Assembly (NCBI GenBank): GCA_027306955.1
Contig: DAHUXX010000046.1
Span: 1-8,329 of the forward strand
Direction: 5' to 3'
DNA: 8,329 nt
Source: Acetobacteraceae bacterium
GTDB taxonomy: Bacteria; Pseudomonadota; Alphaproteobacteria; Acetobacterales; Acetobacteraceae
A model generated the notes under the pieces. That model was given only the letters and a program-made list of their open reading frames with translations. It did no database searches and had not been told where the DNA came from. Below are positions 1 to 5,630 of this stretch, one piece after another. The stretch's first letter is position 1. The number at the start of each line of letters is the position of its first letter. Both the position numbers and the translations under genes were made by a program.

Positions 1-268
1 GTATGCCGCCGAGGTAGCGGCGGCGTTGCGTGCCAAGGGGTTGTCGACGATCCTTGATACCGGACGCGAAAAGATCAATGCCAAGATCCGCGACCAAACG
101 CTGGCGCATGTGCCGGCGATCCTGGTCGTCGGCCGGCGCGAGGCGGAGGGACGGACGGTCGCTTTGCGCCGGCTCGGCGGCGAGGCGCAGGAGATCCTGC
201 CGCTCGACGAGGCGGTGGCGAGGCTTGCAACCGAGGCCGTGCCACCCGATCTCGCGCTCGCGACTTGA
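1..268 (+). CDS. thrS: Threonine--tRNA ligase, C-terminal fragment (5' end outside window)
   Basis: This is the last 88 residues of threonyl-tRNA synthetase, the cytoplasmic enzyme that charges tRNA-Thr. The reading frame is open to the left edge, with its first full codon at base 2, and ends at TGA 266-268. What remains is the end of the C-terminal anticodon-binding domain. It shows the family signatures REKINAKIRDQTLAHVP, then VVGRREAEGRTVALRRLGG, then a short acidic/Ala tail. The catalytic core, the Zn-binding residues and the editing domain lie upstream and cannot be judged. The TTG at 26 is in frame but is only an internal Leu codon, because the frame continues upstream with plausible ThrRS sequence. 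infC follows 55 nt downstream on the same strand with no terminator visible between, so read-through transcription is likely. Identification is from recognisable motifs and from the common thrS-infC neighbourhood. Confidence 0.93.
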   Translation, partial: YAAEVAAALRAKGLSTILDTGREKINAKIRDQTLAHVPAILVVGRREAEGRTVALRRLGGEAQEILPLDEAVARLATEAVPPDLALAT

Positions 269-311
269 TCCCGCGCCCCCTGACGGCGCAAAAAGAGCCT
301 TTCCACCATAC

Positions 312-326
312 GAGGAGCCTCCCATA
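312..326 (+). promoter_or_regulatory. Shine-Dalgarno GAGGAG and AUA start codon of infC
   Basis: A strong GAGGAG at 312-317 lies 6 nt before an ATA codon at 324-326, which is in the IF-3 frame. No ATG or GTG occurs in this frame between here and the first conserved IF-3 residues (RVNDEI). IF-3 genes characteristically start with AUU, AUC or AUA. IF-3 itself rejects such codons, giving negative autoregulation of its own synthesis (known for infC in Escherichia coli). Starting here gives exactly 180 residues, the length of the E. coli protein. Confidence 0.8.
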
Positions 327-866
327 CCCCGCCCCCCTCTGCCGAACGCGCCCGCGCCCTCTCGCGACGGCCCGCGCGTAAACGACGAAATCCGTGCCCC
401 CTCCGTGCGCCTGATCGATCAGGACGGCGAGATGTTGGGGGTGATGAGTGCCCGGGACGCGCTGAACCGCGCCTATGCCGTGGGGCTCGACCTCCTGGAA
501 ATCAGCCCCAACGCATCGCCCCCGGTCGTCAAGATCCTCGACTACGGGAAGTTCAAGTACGAGGCCCAGAAGAAGAAGAACGAGGCCAAGAAGAAGCAGA
601 AAGTCGTCGAGATCAAGGAAATCAAGGTTCGCCCGAACATTGACGAGAATGACTACCAGGTGAAGATGCGCGCCATGCGAACCTTCATCGAGGAGGGCGA
701 CAAGGTGAAGGTGACGCTGCGTTTCCGCGGCCGCGAGATGGCGCACCAGGAGATCGGCATCAAGGTGCTCGAGCGCATCCGCGGCGAGATGGACGCGACC
801 ACCAAGGTCGAGCAGATGCCGAGGATGGAAAACCGCCAGATGATCATGGTGCTGGCGCCGAAATGA
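324..866 (+). CDS. infC: Translation initiation factor IF-3, AUA start
   Basis: IF-3 binds the 30S ribosomal subunit, prevents premature joining of 50S and proofreads the start codon and initiator tRNA. The 180-aa product has the two-domain layout. The N-domain is about residues 17-80 (RVNDEIRAPSVRLID; LDLLEISPNASPPVVKILDY). A Lys-rich linker helix runs from about 76 to 95 (YGKFKYEAQKKKNEAKKKQK). The C-domain is residues 96-180 and contains RPNIDENDYQVKMR and KVTLRFRGREMAH. The Pro-rich N-terminal tail of about 15 residues is less typical. The start was placed at ATA 324 because of the GAGGAG six bases upstream and the matching length; an open frame extends further upstream but overlaps thrS and reads as Arg/Ser-rich shadow sequence. 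The gene lies between thrS and a DUF4337 gene. The usual partners rpmI and rplT are not next to it here. Autoregulation through the rare start codon is expected from the family. Confidence 0.96.
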   Translation: MPRPPLPNAPAPSRDGPRVNDEIRAPSVRLIDQDGEMLGVMSARDALNRAYAVGLDLLEISPNASPPVVKILDYGKFKYEAQKKKNEAKKKQKVVEIKEIKVRPNIDENDYQVKMRAMRTFIEEGDKVKVTLRFRGREMAHQEIGIKVLERIRGEMDATTKVEQMPRMENRQMIMVLAPK

Positions 867-900
867 GGCGCCGGCGCGCATCCCGCGCGGGGCGGGCGCC
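867..900 (+). other. GC-rich dyad between infC stop and the next start
   Basis: The 34-nt gap starts and ends with the self-complementary hexamer GGCGCC (867-872 and 895-900). Inside it, GCGCG (874-878) pairs with CGCGC (884-888) across a CATCC loop. It could fold in the infC 3' end and partly occlude the G-rich ribosome-binding region (889-896) of the following gene. There is no T-run, so an intrinsic terminator is not supported. In DNA this GC-rich, chance pairing is common. Confidence 0.25.
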
Positions 901-1470
901 ATGACCGAGGCGGCGGAGGCGGCCCACGAGGCGCTCGAGCGGCACGAGCATCTGGAAGCGCATCCCAGGGACAATTTCGCGCGGCGCGCCGGGCTGTTGA
1001 TCTCGGTGCTGGCGGTGGCGCTGGCGCTGGTGCAGGCGGGCAAGGATTCAGCCCAGAACGCGGCCATCGCCGCCCATCTCAGCGCCAACGATACGTGGAC
1101 CTTCTACGCGCAGAAGGTCTCGCGCATCGAGGTGCTCCGCTCCGAGACCGAGTTGCTCGCGGCCCTGCCCGCCAGCCCCGAGGCGCAGGCCGCGAAGGCG
1201 GCGGCGGGCATGCGGCTGAAGCATCTCACGCAGGATTCCGCCAACACGCCCGCCAGCCTGCAGAAGCGGGCCGAGGCGGCGATGCATGTGCAGGAGCGGC
1301 AGCTGCATCGCTACCACCGGCTGGAGACCGCGGCTGGCGCGCTGTCGATCGCCATCGTGCTGGTCTCCGCGGCGGTGGTGACGCGGCTGCGCTGGCTCGC
1401 CTGGGCGGGCGGCGGGCTCGGGGCGCTGGGCGCCGCCGGCGCGCTCGCCTCGGTGTTCGGTCTGATCTGA
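901..1470 (+). CDS. DUF4337-like small membrane protein
   Basis: The product is a 189-aa protein of unknown function that resembles the DUF4337 family. Its layout is a His/Glu-rich N-terminus (residues 1-25), then a first hydrophobic helix at about 29-47 (GLLISVLAVALALVQAG). A soluble, probably helical middle of about 90 residues follows, including DTWTFYAQKVSR at 64-75, a pattern typical of the family. Two closely spaced membrane helices follow, at about 142-162 (ETAAGALSIAIVLVSAAVV) and 165-187. An inner-membrane protein with a sizeable soluble loop is therefore likely. The ATG at 901 is the only reasonable start, with a G-rich but non-classical ribosome-binding region just before it. It follows infC by 34 nt and converges with the DUF167 gene, whose end is 18 nt away. 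No biochemical role is known to me, and the position beside infC does not imply one in translation. Confidence 0.75.
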   Translation: MTEAAEAAHEALERHEHLEAHPRDNFARRAGLLISVLAVALALVQAGKDSAQNAAIAAHLSANDTWTFYAQKVSRIEVLRSETELLAALPASPEAQAAKAAAGMRLKHLTQDSANTPASLQKRAEAAMHVQERQLHRYHRLETAAGALSIAIVLVSAAVVTRLRWLAWAGGGLGALGAAGALASVFGLI

Positions 1471-1480
1471 CGGCGCCGAG

Positions 1481-1496
1481 CCGCGCCTCAGCGCGG
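1481..1496. terminator. Possible bidirectional hairpin between convergent genes
   Basis: CCGCGC (1481-1486) and GCGCGG (1491-1496) form a perfect 6-bp stem with loop CTCA. The hairpin sits exactly where the + strand DUF4337 gene (stop 1468-1470) and the - strand DUF167 gene (stop 1488-1490, within the loop) converge. The location suits a shared terminator, but neither side has a T-run, so this is a weak call. Confidence 0.3.
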
Positions 1497-1823
1497 GGCC
1501 AGCCGTGCCAGTACCGCACCCAGCGGCGCGGCGTCGCCCTCCACCAGCACGAGCTTGTCACGCGACCTCTGGCCCTGCGCGAGGCGGCAGGCGGCCGGTT
1601 TGACGCCCAGCGCGTCCGCGAGCAGGCGCAGGATGGCGGTGTTGGCACGCCCGTCCTCCGGCGGCGCCCGGACGGCGACCTTGAGGCGCGAAGCGGGCCA
1701 GCCTGGGCGCGCCGCGGCCTCCGCGATGCCGAGCACGGCGTCGCGCCGCGCGCCGGGCTGCGCCTTGACGGCGATGGCGACACCCCCCGGCGCCGGCAGC
1801 CAGAACGGCGGCGCGGACAGCAC
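1488..1823 (-). CDS. DUF167 / YggU family protein
   Basis: This small protein of about 111 aa belongs to the DUF167 (YggU, COG1872) family, which is conserved in bacteria and eukaryotes but has no agreed function. Family hallmarks are VAIAVKAQPGARRDAVLG near the N-terminus and RLKVAVRAPPEDGRAN in the middle. The segment LLADALGVKPAACRLAQGQRSRDK follows, and matches the conserved helix and the G-x-x-S/R-x-x-K turn. The start was placed at GTG 1823-1821, giving a sequence beginning MLSAPPFWLPAPGG and a normal family length. The open frame runs to an ATG at 1973 but that would overlap the upstream Hint gene by 133 nt with unconvincing Arg/Ala-rich sequence. The chosen start lies 17 nt after the Hint-gene stop, so the two probably share a transcript. 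The ribosome-binding site is weak, so reinitiation after the upstream gene is plausible. Confidence 0.85.
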   Translation of the reverse strand: MLSAPPFWLPAPGGVAIAVKAQPGARRDAVLGIAEAAARPGWPASRLKVAVRAPPEDGRANTAILRLLADALGVKPAACRLAQGQRSRDKLVLVEGDAAPLGAVLARLAPR

Positions 1824-1840
1824 AGCGCCGCCGCGTGCGA

Positions 1841-3649
1841 TCAGGCCCGGGCTCGGGTGCTGGCGGAGGCTTGCTGGCGCCAGGGCCGCGCCCAGCCGCC
1901 GAGCTCGACTTCCAGTTCCAGTGGCGCCGTGGCGGCGAGCGGCAGCGCCGCGTGCCCGTCCGTCCAGCGCCACGCCCCCTCACCCTCCACGGCGTGCCAC
2001 CCGGCACCGTCGAGGGCACCGAGCGGAATCTCCTGCCGGGTATCGCCCCGGCGCAGCGCGAGCCGTGTCACCATGACGCCGAGCCGACGACGGTCGCCGC
2101 TTTCCGGGTTGGCCTCGGCAGGCCTGGCCGCACGCGAGGCGAGGCGCACGGTCCGGCAGGCACGGTCGAGCGCAAAGCGATAGCGCCGGCCGCTCACCGA
2201 CGCCGGCCGGATAACGCGCCCATCGGCAAGCAGGTGCAGGCCGGGATCAGCCTCGAGCGCATGGCCCATGGCGAGCGCGCGGTCGTACAGGCGGCCGCGC
2301 GCGGCGAGCAGCGCCTCGCCCTTGGTGACGAGCGGCGCGCAGCCCTGCACGGCCCAGACCTCGGGGGCGAAATCCGGCGCGATCTGCGCCACCGTGCCGC
2401 CATTGGCGAAGGCGGTACGGTTGCCGGTATCGAGGAAGCTCTCGCAGGGCAGCCCCTCGGCCAGCAGCACGCCGTGCTCGGGCAGCTCCACATGCCAGTA
2501 GGTGACCGTGGCCACGTCTTCCTGCGTGATCGTGGCGCCGTTGATCAGGTAGCGCACCGGGATCAGCGCGCCGTCGACGAAGATCGCGTGGTCGGGTGAG
2601 AGCACCAGGTCGCGCCGCGGCACGAAGGGGGCGAAGGCGCCGGCCGCGATGCGCACCGGCTGCACGTCCCATGGCCGCGGATGGCGGCGGCAGTCGAGGC
2701 GGCGATGGCCGAGCCAGACGATCGGGGCGGTACCCTCCGCCGTCGCGACGAGGTCGCCCTCGCGCAGGTCCTCGACCGCGACCTCGCCGCGCGCGGTCAT
2801 GATCCGCGCGCCGGAGGCGAAGCAGGCAACCGTGAGTTCGGTGCCGGATCCGCTGTCGGCGGCCGCAAGCACGGTCTTGCCGGCAAGCGATGGGTCGAAT
2901 CGCAGGCTGTAGGTCTGCGCGCCCTCGGTCAGGGTCAGGGTGCCGCCGCTGTTGATCGTGCTGGACTGGCCGCCGGCGTAGCTGACGGCGCTGAGATCGA
3001 TCGTGTCGCCGACAACGAATCCCTCGATCGTGCCCGCGAAGTCCGCGGTGGCGCCGGGCGACACGCCGCCCAGGACCAGACGGTCGCCGGCGCCGTCGAG
3101 GAAGGCCACGTCGATGTTGGCCGGCACGCTGCCGGCGATTTCGACCACGCCGGCGCCACCGAGCGCGAGCGTGCCGCCGCCGTTGGTGCTGAGCGTGCCG
3201 GCGCCGGGAATGACCACGGAGACGCTGGCGAACACGTTGCCACTGACGTCGAGCGTGCTCCCCTGGACATCGAGCGTGGGGTAGCTGGGGACGTCGGCAT
3301 ACTGGTTGAAGCTCGCGAGCGAGAGGTTGGCGAGGCTCACGGGGCTGTTGATGATGAGATCGACGGCATAAACGTTGGAGCCGATATACGGATCGCCGAG
3401 GGCGGGATTGGCAATGACGGCATTGTAGAAGGATATCGTGCTCGCACCGATCTCGCCGGCGACGATGTAGGCGTTGTCGCCGCTGCCCGGGACGGCCCCC
3501 GTGCTGGTGGGCGGCGCGGCCAGGTCCAGCGTGTTGGCGGCGCCCCAGTCGGCGGGCGTGTTCCAATTCGCGGAAGCGCTGTTCCACGTATAGGCCGTGG
3601 CAGGCGTCTGACCGTCGCCGGTGACAGGGTACCAGATGAAATCGGCCAT
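1841..3649 (-). CDS. Hint (Hedgehog/intein) domain protein with beta-rich N-terminus
   Basis: The product is a 602-aa, probably exported protein of unknown target. Residues 1-65 carry a Trp-punctuated start (TWNSASANWNTPADWG, then PGSGDNAYI) like secreted adhesin-type repeats. Residues 66-272 are Gly/Ser/Thr/Asp-rich beta sequence (GTLSTNGGGTLALGGAGVVE; GTLTLTEGAQTYSLRF). A Hint domain spans about 274-415. It begins with Cys276 in VACFASGARIMTARGEVAVEDL, the expected nucleophile for an N-to-S acyl shift, and has the block-B motif LVLSPDHAIFVDG with His354. No C-terminal His-Asn is visible, so cleavage rather than splicing is expected. Residues about 490-585 form a further module (RTVRLASRAARPAE; DRRRLGVMV; GWH..E; RWTDGHAALP). 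There is no classical signal peptide, so type I or other non-Sec export is possible. The ATG at 3649 is preceded by ACGGAG with an 8-nt spacer. It diverges from ffh and is followed by DUF167. Confidence 0.88.
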   Translation of the reverse strand: MADFIWYPVTGDGQTPATAYTWNSASANWNTPADWGAANTLDLAAPPTSTGAVPGSGDNAYIVAGEIGASTISFYNAVIANPALGDPYIGSNVYAVDLIINSPVSLANLSLASFNQYADVPSYPTLDVQGSTLDVSGNVFASVSVVIPGAGTLSTNGGGTLALGGAGVVEIAGSVPANIDVAFLDGAGDRLVLGGVSPGATADFAGTIEGFVVGDTIDLSAVSYAGGQSSTINSGGTLTLTEGAQTYSLRFDPSLAGKTVLAAADSGSGTELTVACFASGARIMTARGEVAVEDLREGDLVATAEGTAPIVWLGHRRLDCRRHPRPWDVQPVRIAAGAFAPFVPRRDLVLSPDHAIFVDGALIPVRYLINGATITQEDVATVTYWHVELPEHGVLLAEGLPCESFLDTGNRTAFANGGTVAQIAPDFAPEVWAVQGCAPLVTKGEALLAARGRLYDRALAMGHALEADPGLHLLADGRVIRPASVSGRRYRFALDRACRTVRLASRAARPAEANPESGDRRRLGVMVTRLALRRGDTRQEIPLGALDGAGWHAVEGEGAWRWTDGHAALPLAATAPLELEVELGGWARPWRQQASASTRARA

Positions 3650-3690
3650 GGCTTACGCTCCGTTTTGTCGCGAGGGACATGACTCAGGAT

Positions 3691-3739
3691 TTAGATTTCA
3701 CCCTAATATGTCTCACCTGGGGTGACGATTCATTTATGA
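3691..3739. promoter_or_regulatory. Cluster of short dyads, candidate operator region
   Basis: Three small inverted repeats lie in the AT-rich spacer. They are TTAG-N8-CTAA (3691-3706), TCACC-TGG-GGTGA (3713-3725) and TCAT-TT-ATGA (3730-3739). A further TCACCC at 3698-3703 repeats the arm of the second dyad. The cluster lies about 40-90 bp upstream of the Hint-gene ATG, a typical distance for promoter-proximal regulator binding. I cannot name a regulator, and I could not place convincing -35/-10 boxes on the minus strand. Confidence 0.35.
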
Positions 3740-3764
3740 GAGGCGGATCACATGCCTGGCTGAT

Positions 3765-3793
3765 TTGACCTCCCGCCCGCCCCGGACCATAGG
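3765..3793 (+). promoter_or_regulatory. Weak candidate sigma-70-type promoter for the ffh operon
   Basis: TTGACC at 3765-3770 matches five of six bases of the -35 consensus. A 17-nt spacer then leads to CCATAG (3788-3793), a poor -10. If used, transcription would start near 3800 and the hairpin at 3809-3838 would sit at the very 5' end of the leader. Alphaproteobacterial -10 boxes are often degenerate, so the call stays weak. Confidence 0.25.
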
Positions 3794-3808
3794 GGCCGCG
3801 GCCAGGTC

Positions 3809-3850
3809 CGCCGCTCCGCGAGGGTTCGCGCAGCGGCGCGTTTGGTTTTG
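3809..3850 (+). terminator. Terminator-like hairpin with T-rich tail in the ffh leader
   Basis: CGCCGCT (3809-3815) pairs with AGCGGCG (3832-3838), and inside it CGCGA (3817-3821) pairs with TCGCG (3826-3830). This gives a 12-bp stem with one C-C mismatch and a GGGT loop. The tract TTTGGTTTTG follows at 3841-3850, so the element has the shape of an intrinsic terminator in the + direction. No + strand gene ends just upstream, so if functional it would act on transcripts entering ffh (attenuation or leader control) or on stray read-through. CGGCGC (3834-3839) can instead pair with GCGCCG (3859-3864), which would break the first stem. Confidence 0.4.
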
Positions 3851-3889
3851 GGGCGTTTGCGCCGTCTTTGACGCCAGGTGGGTTCTATC

Positions 3890-5251
3890 GTGTTCGAGGC
3901 TCTTTCCGGCAAGCTGACCCAGGTCTTCGACCGCCTGCGCGGGCGCGGCGCGCTGCGCGAGGCCGATGTCGACGAGGCGATGCGCGAGATCCGCCTCGCC
4001 CTGCTCGACGCCGACGTGGCGCTGCCGGTGGTGCGCGACTTCGTTGCCAAGGTGCGGGCGGAGGCGGTGGGCCAGCAGGTCATCGCCGCGGTCTCGCCGG
4101 GGCAGATGGTGGTCAAGATCGTCCACGACGCGCTGGTGGACGCGCTGGGCGGTGCGGAGGTGGTGCCGCTCGACCTCAACGCGCCGGCGCCGATCCCGAT
4201 CCTGATGGTCGGCCTCCAGGGCTCCGGCAAGACGACGACGACGGGCAAGCTCGGCCTGCGCCTGCGCACCCGCGCGCGGCGCAAGGTGCTGCTCGCGAGC
4301 CTCGACACCCAGCGCCCGGCCGCCCAGCTGCAGCTGCAGCAACTCGCCGAGCGCGCGGAGGTTGCGTCGCTGCCGATCGTCGCCGGCGAGACGCCGATCC
4401 AGATCGCCCGCCGCGCGATGGACACCGCGCGGCGCGAGGTGTTCGACGTGGTGCTGCTCGACACCGCCGGGCGGCTGGCGATCGACGACGCGCTGATGGA
4501 CGAGGTCGCGGCGATCCGCGCCGAGACGAAACCGGTCGAGACGCTGCTGGTCGTCGACGCGATGACCGGCCAGGACGCGGTCAACACCGCACGGGCGTTC
4601 AACGAGCGCGTCGGCGTCACCGGCATCGTGATGACGCGGATGGACGGCGACGCGCGTGGCGGCGCGGCACTCTCAATGCGCGCGGTGACGGGCGCGCCGA
4701 TCAAGCTCATCGGCCTCGGCGAGAAGCTCGAGGCGCTGGAGGAGTTCAACCCCGGCCGTGTCGCCGGGCGCATCCTCGACATGGGCGACGTGGTCGGCCT
4801 CGTCGAGCGCGCCGCCGAGGTGGTGGAGCAGGAGGAGGCCGAGAAGCTCGCGAAGAAGATCGCGCGCGGCAATTTCGACCTCGAGGACTACGCGAAACAG
4901 TTGCAGCAGATCACCAAGATGGGCTCGGTGCAGAGCCTGATCTCGATGCTGCCGGGTGCCGGCAAGCTCGCGCAGCAGATCGAGAACGCGAACATCGACA
5001 AGACGATGCTGAAGCGCCAGGCGGCGATCATCTCCTCGATGACACCGGCCGAGCGGCGCAACCCGGACATGCTGAAGGCAAGCCGCAAGCGGCGCATCGC
5101 CGCCGGCTCCGGCACCACCGCGCAGGACGTGAACCGGCTGCTCAAGCAGTTCGACGACATGTCCACGATGATGAAGCGGATGACCAAGCTGGGGCAGAAG
5201 GGGCTGGCCCGGGCCGGCCTCGGCGCCCTCCTGTCCGGCCGCCGGTTCTGA
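3890..5251 (+). CDS. ffh: Signal recognition particle GTPase Ffh (SRP54)
   Basis: Ffh binds SRP RNA and signal sequences of nascent membrane proteins and, with its receptor FtsY, delivers ribosomes to the SecYEG translocon. Starting at GTG 3890 the product is 453 aa, the same length as the E. coli protein. The N-domain helical bundle is about residues 1-85. The G-domain contains the P-loop GLQGSGKT (108-115), DTQRPAA, DTAGR (191-195) and TRMDGDARGG (249-258). The M-domain, about 325-453, carries the RNA-binding SRKRRIAAGSGTT (398-410) and a Met-rich end (DDMSTMMKRMTK). GTG 3890 gives the typical MFEALSGKL start and has AGGTGG about 8 nt upstream; GTG 3878 would add four residues but would place that GGTGG inside the coding region. 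It is the first gene of the rpsP-rimM-trmD-rplS cluster, and rpsP follows 37 nt later. The SRP RNA gene is not in the window. Confidence 0.98.
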   Translation: MFEALSGKLTQVFDRLRGRGALREADVDEAMREIRLALLDADVALPVVRDFVAKVRAEAVGQQVIAAVSPGQMVVKIVHDALVDALGGAEVVPLDLNAPAPIPILMVGLQGSGKTTTTGKLGLRLRTRARRKVLLASLDTQRPAAQLQLQQLAERAEVASLPIVAGETPIQIARRAMDTARREVFDVVLLDTAGRLAIDDALMDEVAAIRAETKPVETLLVVDAMTGQDAVNTARAFNERVGVTGIVMTRMDGDARGGAALSMRAVTGAPIKLIGLGEKLEALEEFNPGRVAGRILDMGDVVGLVERAAEVVEQEEAEKLAKKIARGNFDLEDYAKQLQQITKMGSVQSLISMLPGAGKLAQQIENANIDKTMLKRQAAIISSMTPAERRNPDMLKASRKRRIAAGSGTTAQDVNRLLKQFDDMSTMMKRMTKLGQKGLARAGLGALLSGRRF

Positions 5252-5288
5252 GAGTTTCCACAACGATACTGTAACGGAGAAACAACGA

Positions 5289-5624
5289 ATGAGCCTGAAG
5301 ATTCGCCTGGCGCGCGCGGGCGCCAAGAAGCGCCCCTACTACCACATCGTGGTGGCCGACAGCCGCTCGCCGCGCGACGGGCGCTTCATCGAGCGGCTGG
5401 GAAGCTACAACCCGATGCTGCCCGCCGACCACGCGGACCGCGTGAAGCTGCACAACGAGCGCGTGACGCACTGGGTCGCCCAGGGCGCGGTGCCGACCGA
5501 GCGCGTGGCGAAGTTCATGGGCCAGGCGGGCCTCGGCCCGGCGCCCTCGGTGCGCGAGCAGCCGAAGAAGTCCGCCCCGCGCAAGAAGGCGCAGGAACGG
5601 GCGAAGGAAGCGGCGGCTTCCTAA
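5289..5624 (+). CDS. rpsP: 30S ribosomal protein S16
   Basis: S16 is a primary-to-secondary binding protein that helps fold the 5' domain of 16S rRNA during 30S assembly. The 111-aa product begins with the near-invariant MSLKIRLARAGAKKRPYYHI, then VVADSRSPRDGRFIERLGSYNP. The core ends near residue 85. A Lys/Ala/Glu-rich basic tail of roughly 25 residues (KKSAPRKKAQERAKEAAAS) follows, an extension common in alphaproteobacteria. ATG 5289 has GGAG at 5276-5279, nine bases away. It sits 37 nt after ffh, and its stop codon TAA forms part of the ribosome-binding site of rimM, so translation of the two is probably linked. Confidence 0.98.
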   Translation: MSLKIRLARAGAKKRPYYHIVVADSRSPRDGRFIERLGSYNPMLPADHADRVKLHNERVTHWVAQGAVPTERVAKFMGQAGLGPAPSVREQPKKSAPRKKAQERAKEAAAS

Positions 5625-5630
5625 GGGCTG

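Larger units (their letters stand above)
3650..3889. other. Divergent intergenic region, Hint gene to ffh
   Basis: This 240-bp spacer holds no gene. Its left half (about 3661-3765) is clearly more AT-rich than anything else in the window and contains several short dyads. Its right half (3771-3889) is GC-rich and contains hairpin-forming sequence in the presumed ffh leader. Promoters for both divergent units must lie here unless either is read from further away. Confidence 0.85.

Noticed and set aside
30..323. Upstream extension of the infC frame
   Set aside because: Overlaps thrS and reads as Arg/Ser/Pro-rich shadow; the AUA start with GAGGAG explains the gene better.
75..1088. Open frame of 337 codons on the - strand opposite thrS, infC and the DUF4337 gene
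   Set aside because: Leu/His/Ala-rich sequence lying antisense across three well-supported genes; no domain seen.
2681..3682. Long open frame (333 codons) on the + strand opposite the Hint gene
   Set aside because: Low-complexity Ala/Gly/Arg/Asp-rich translation with no recognisable motif; it mirrors the Hint coding strand in GC-rich DNA, where antisense frames stay open by chance.
3878..3889. Alternative GTG start of ffh four codons upstream
   Set aside because: The GGTGG that would serve as ribosome-binding site lies at this codon, and the usual family start MFEALS corresponds to GTG 3890.
5242..5270. Possible promoter before rpsP (GATACT as -10)
   Set aside because: The matching -35 position reads CCGGTT, far from consensus, and the short gap suggests co-transcription with ffh.
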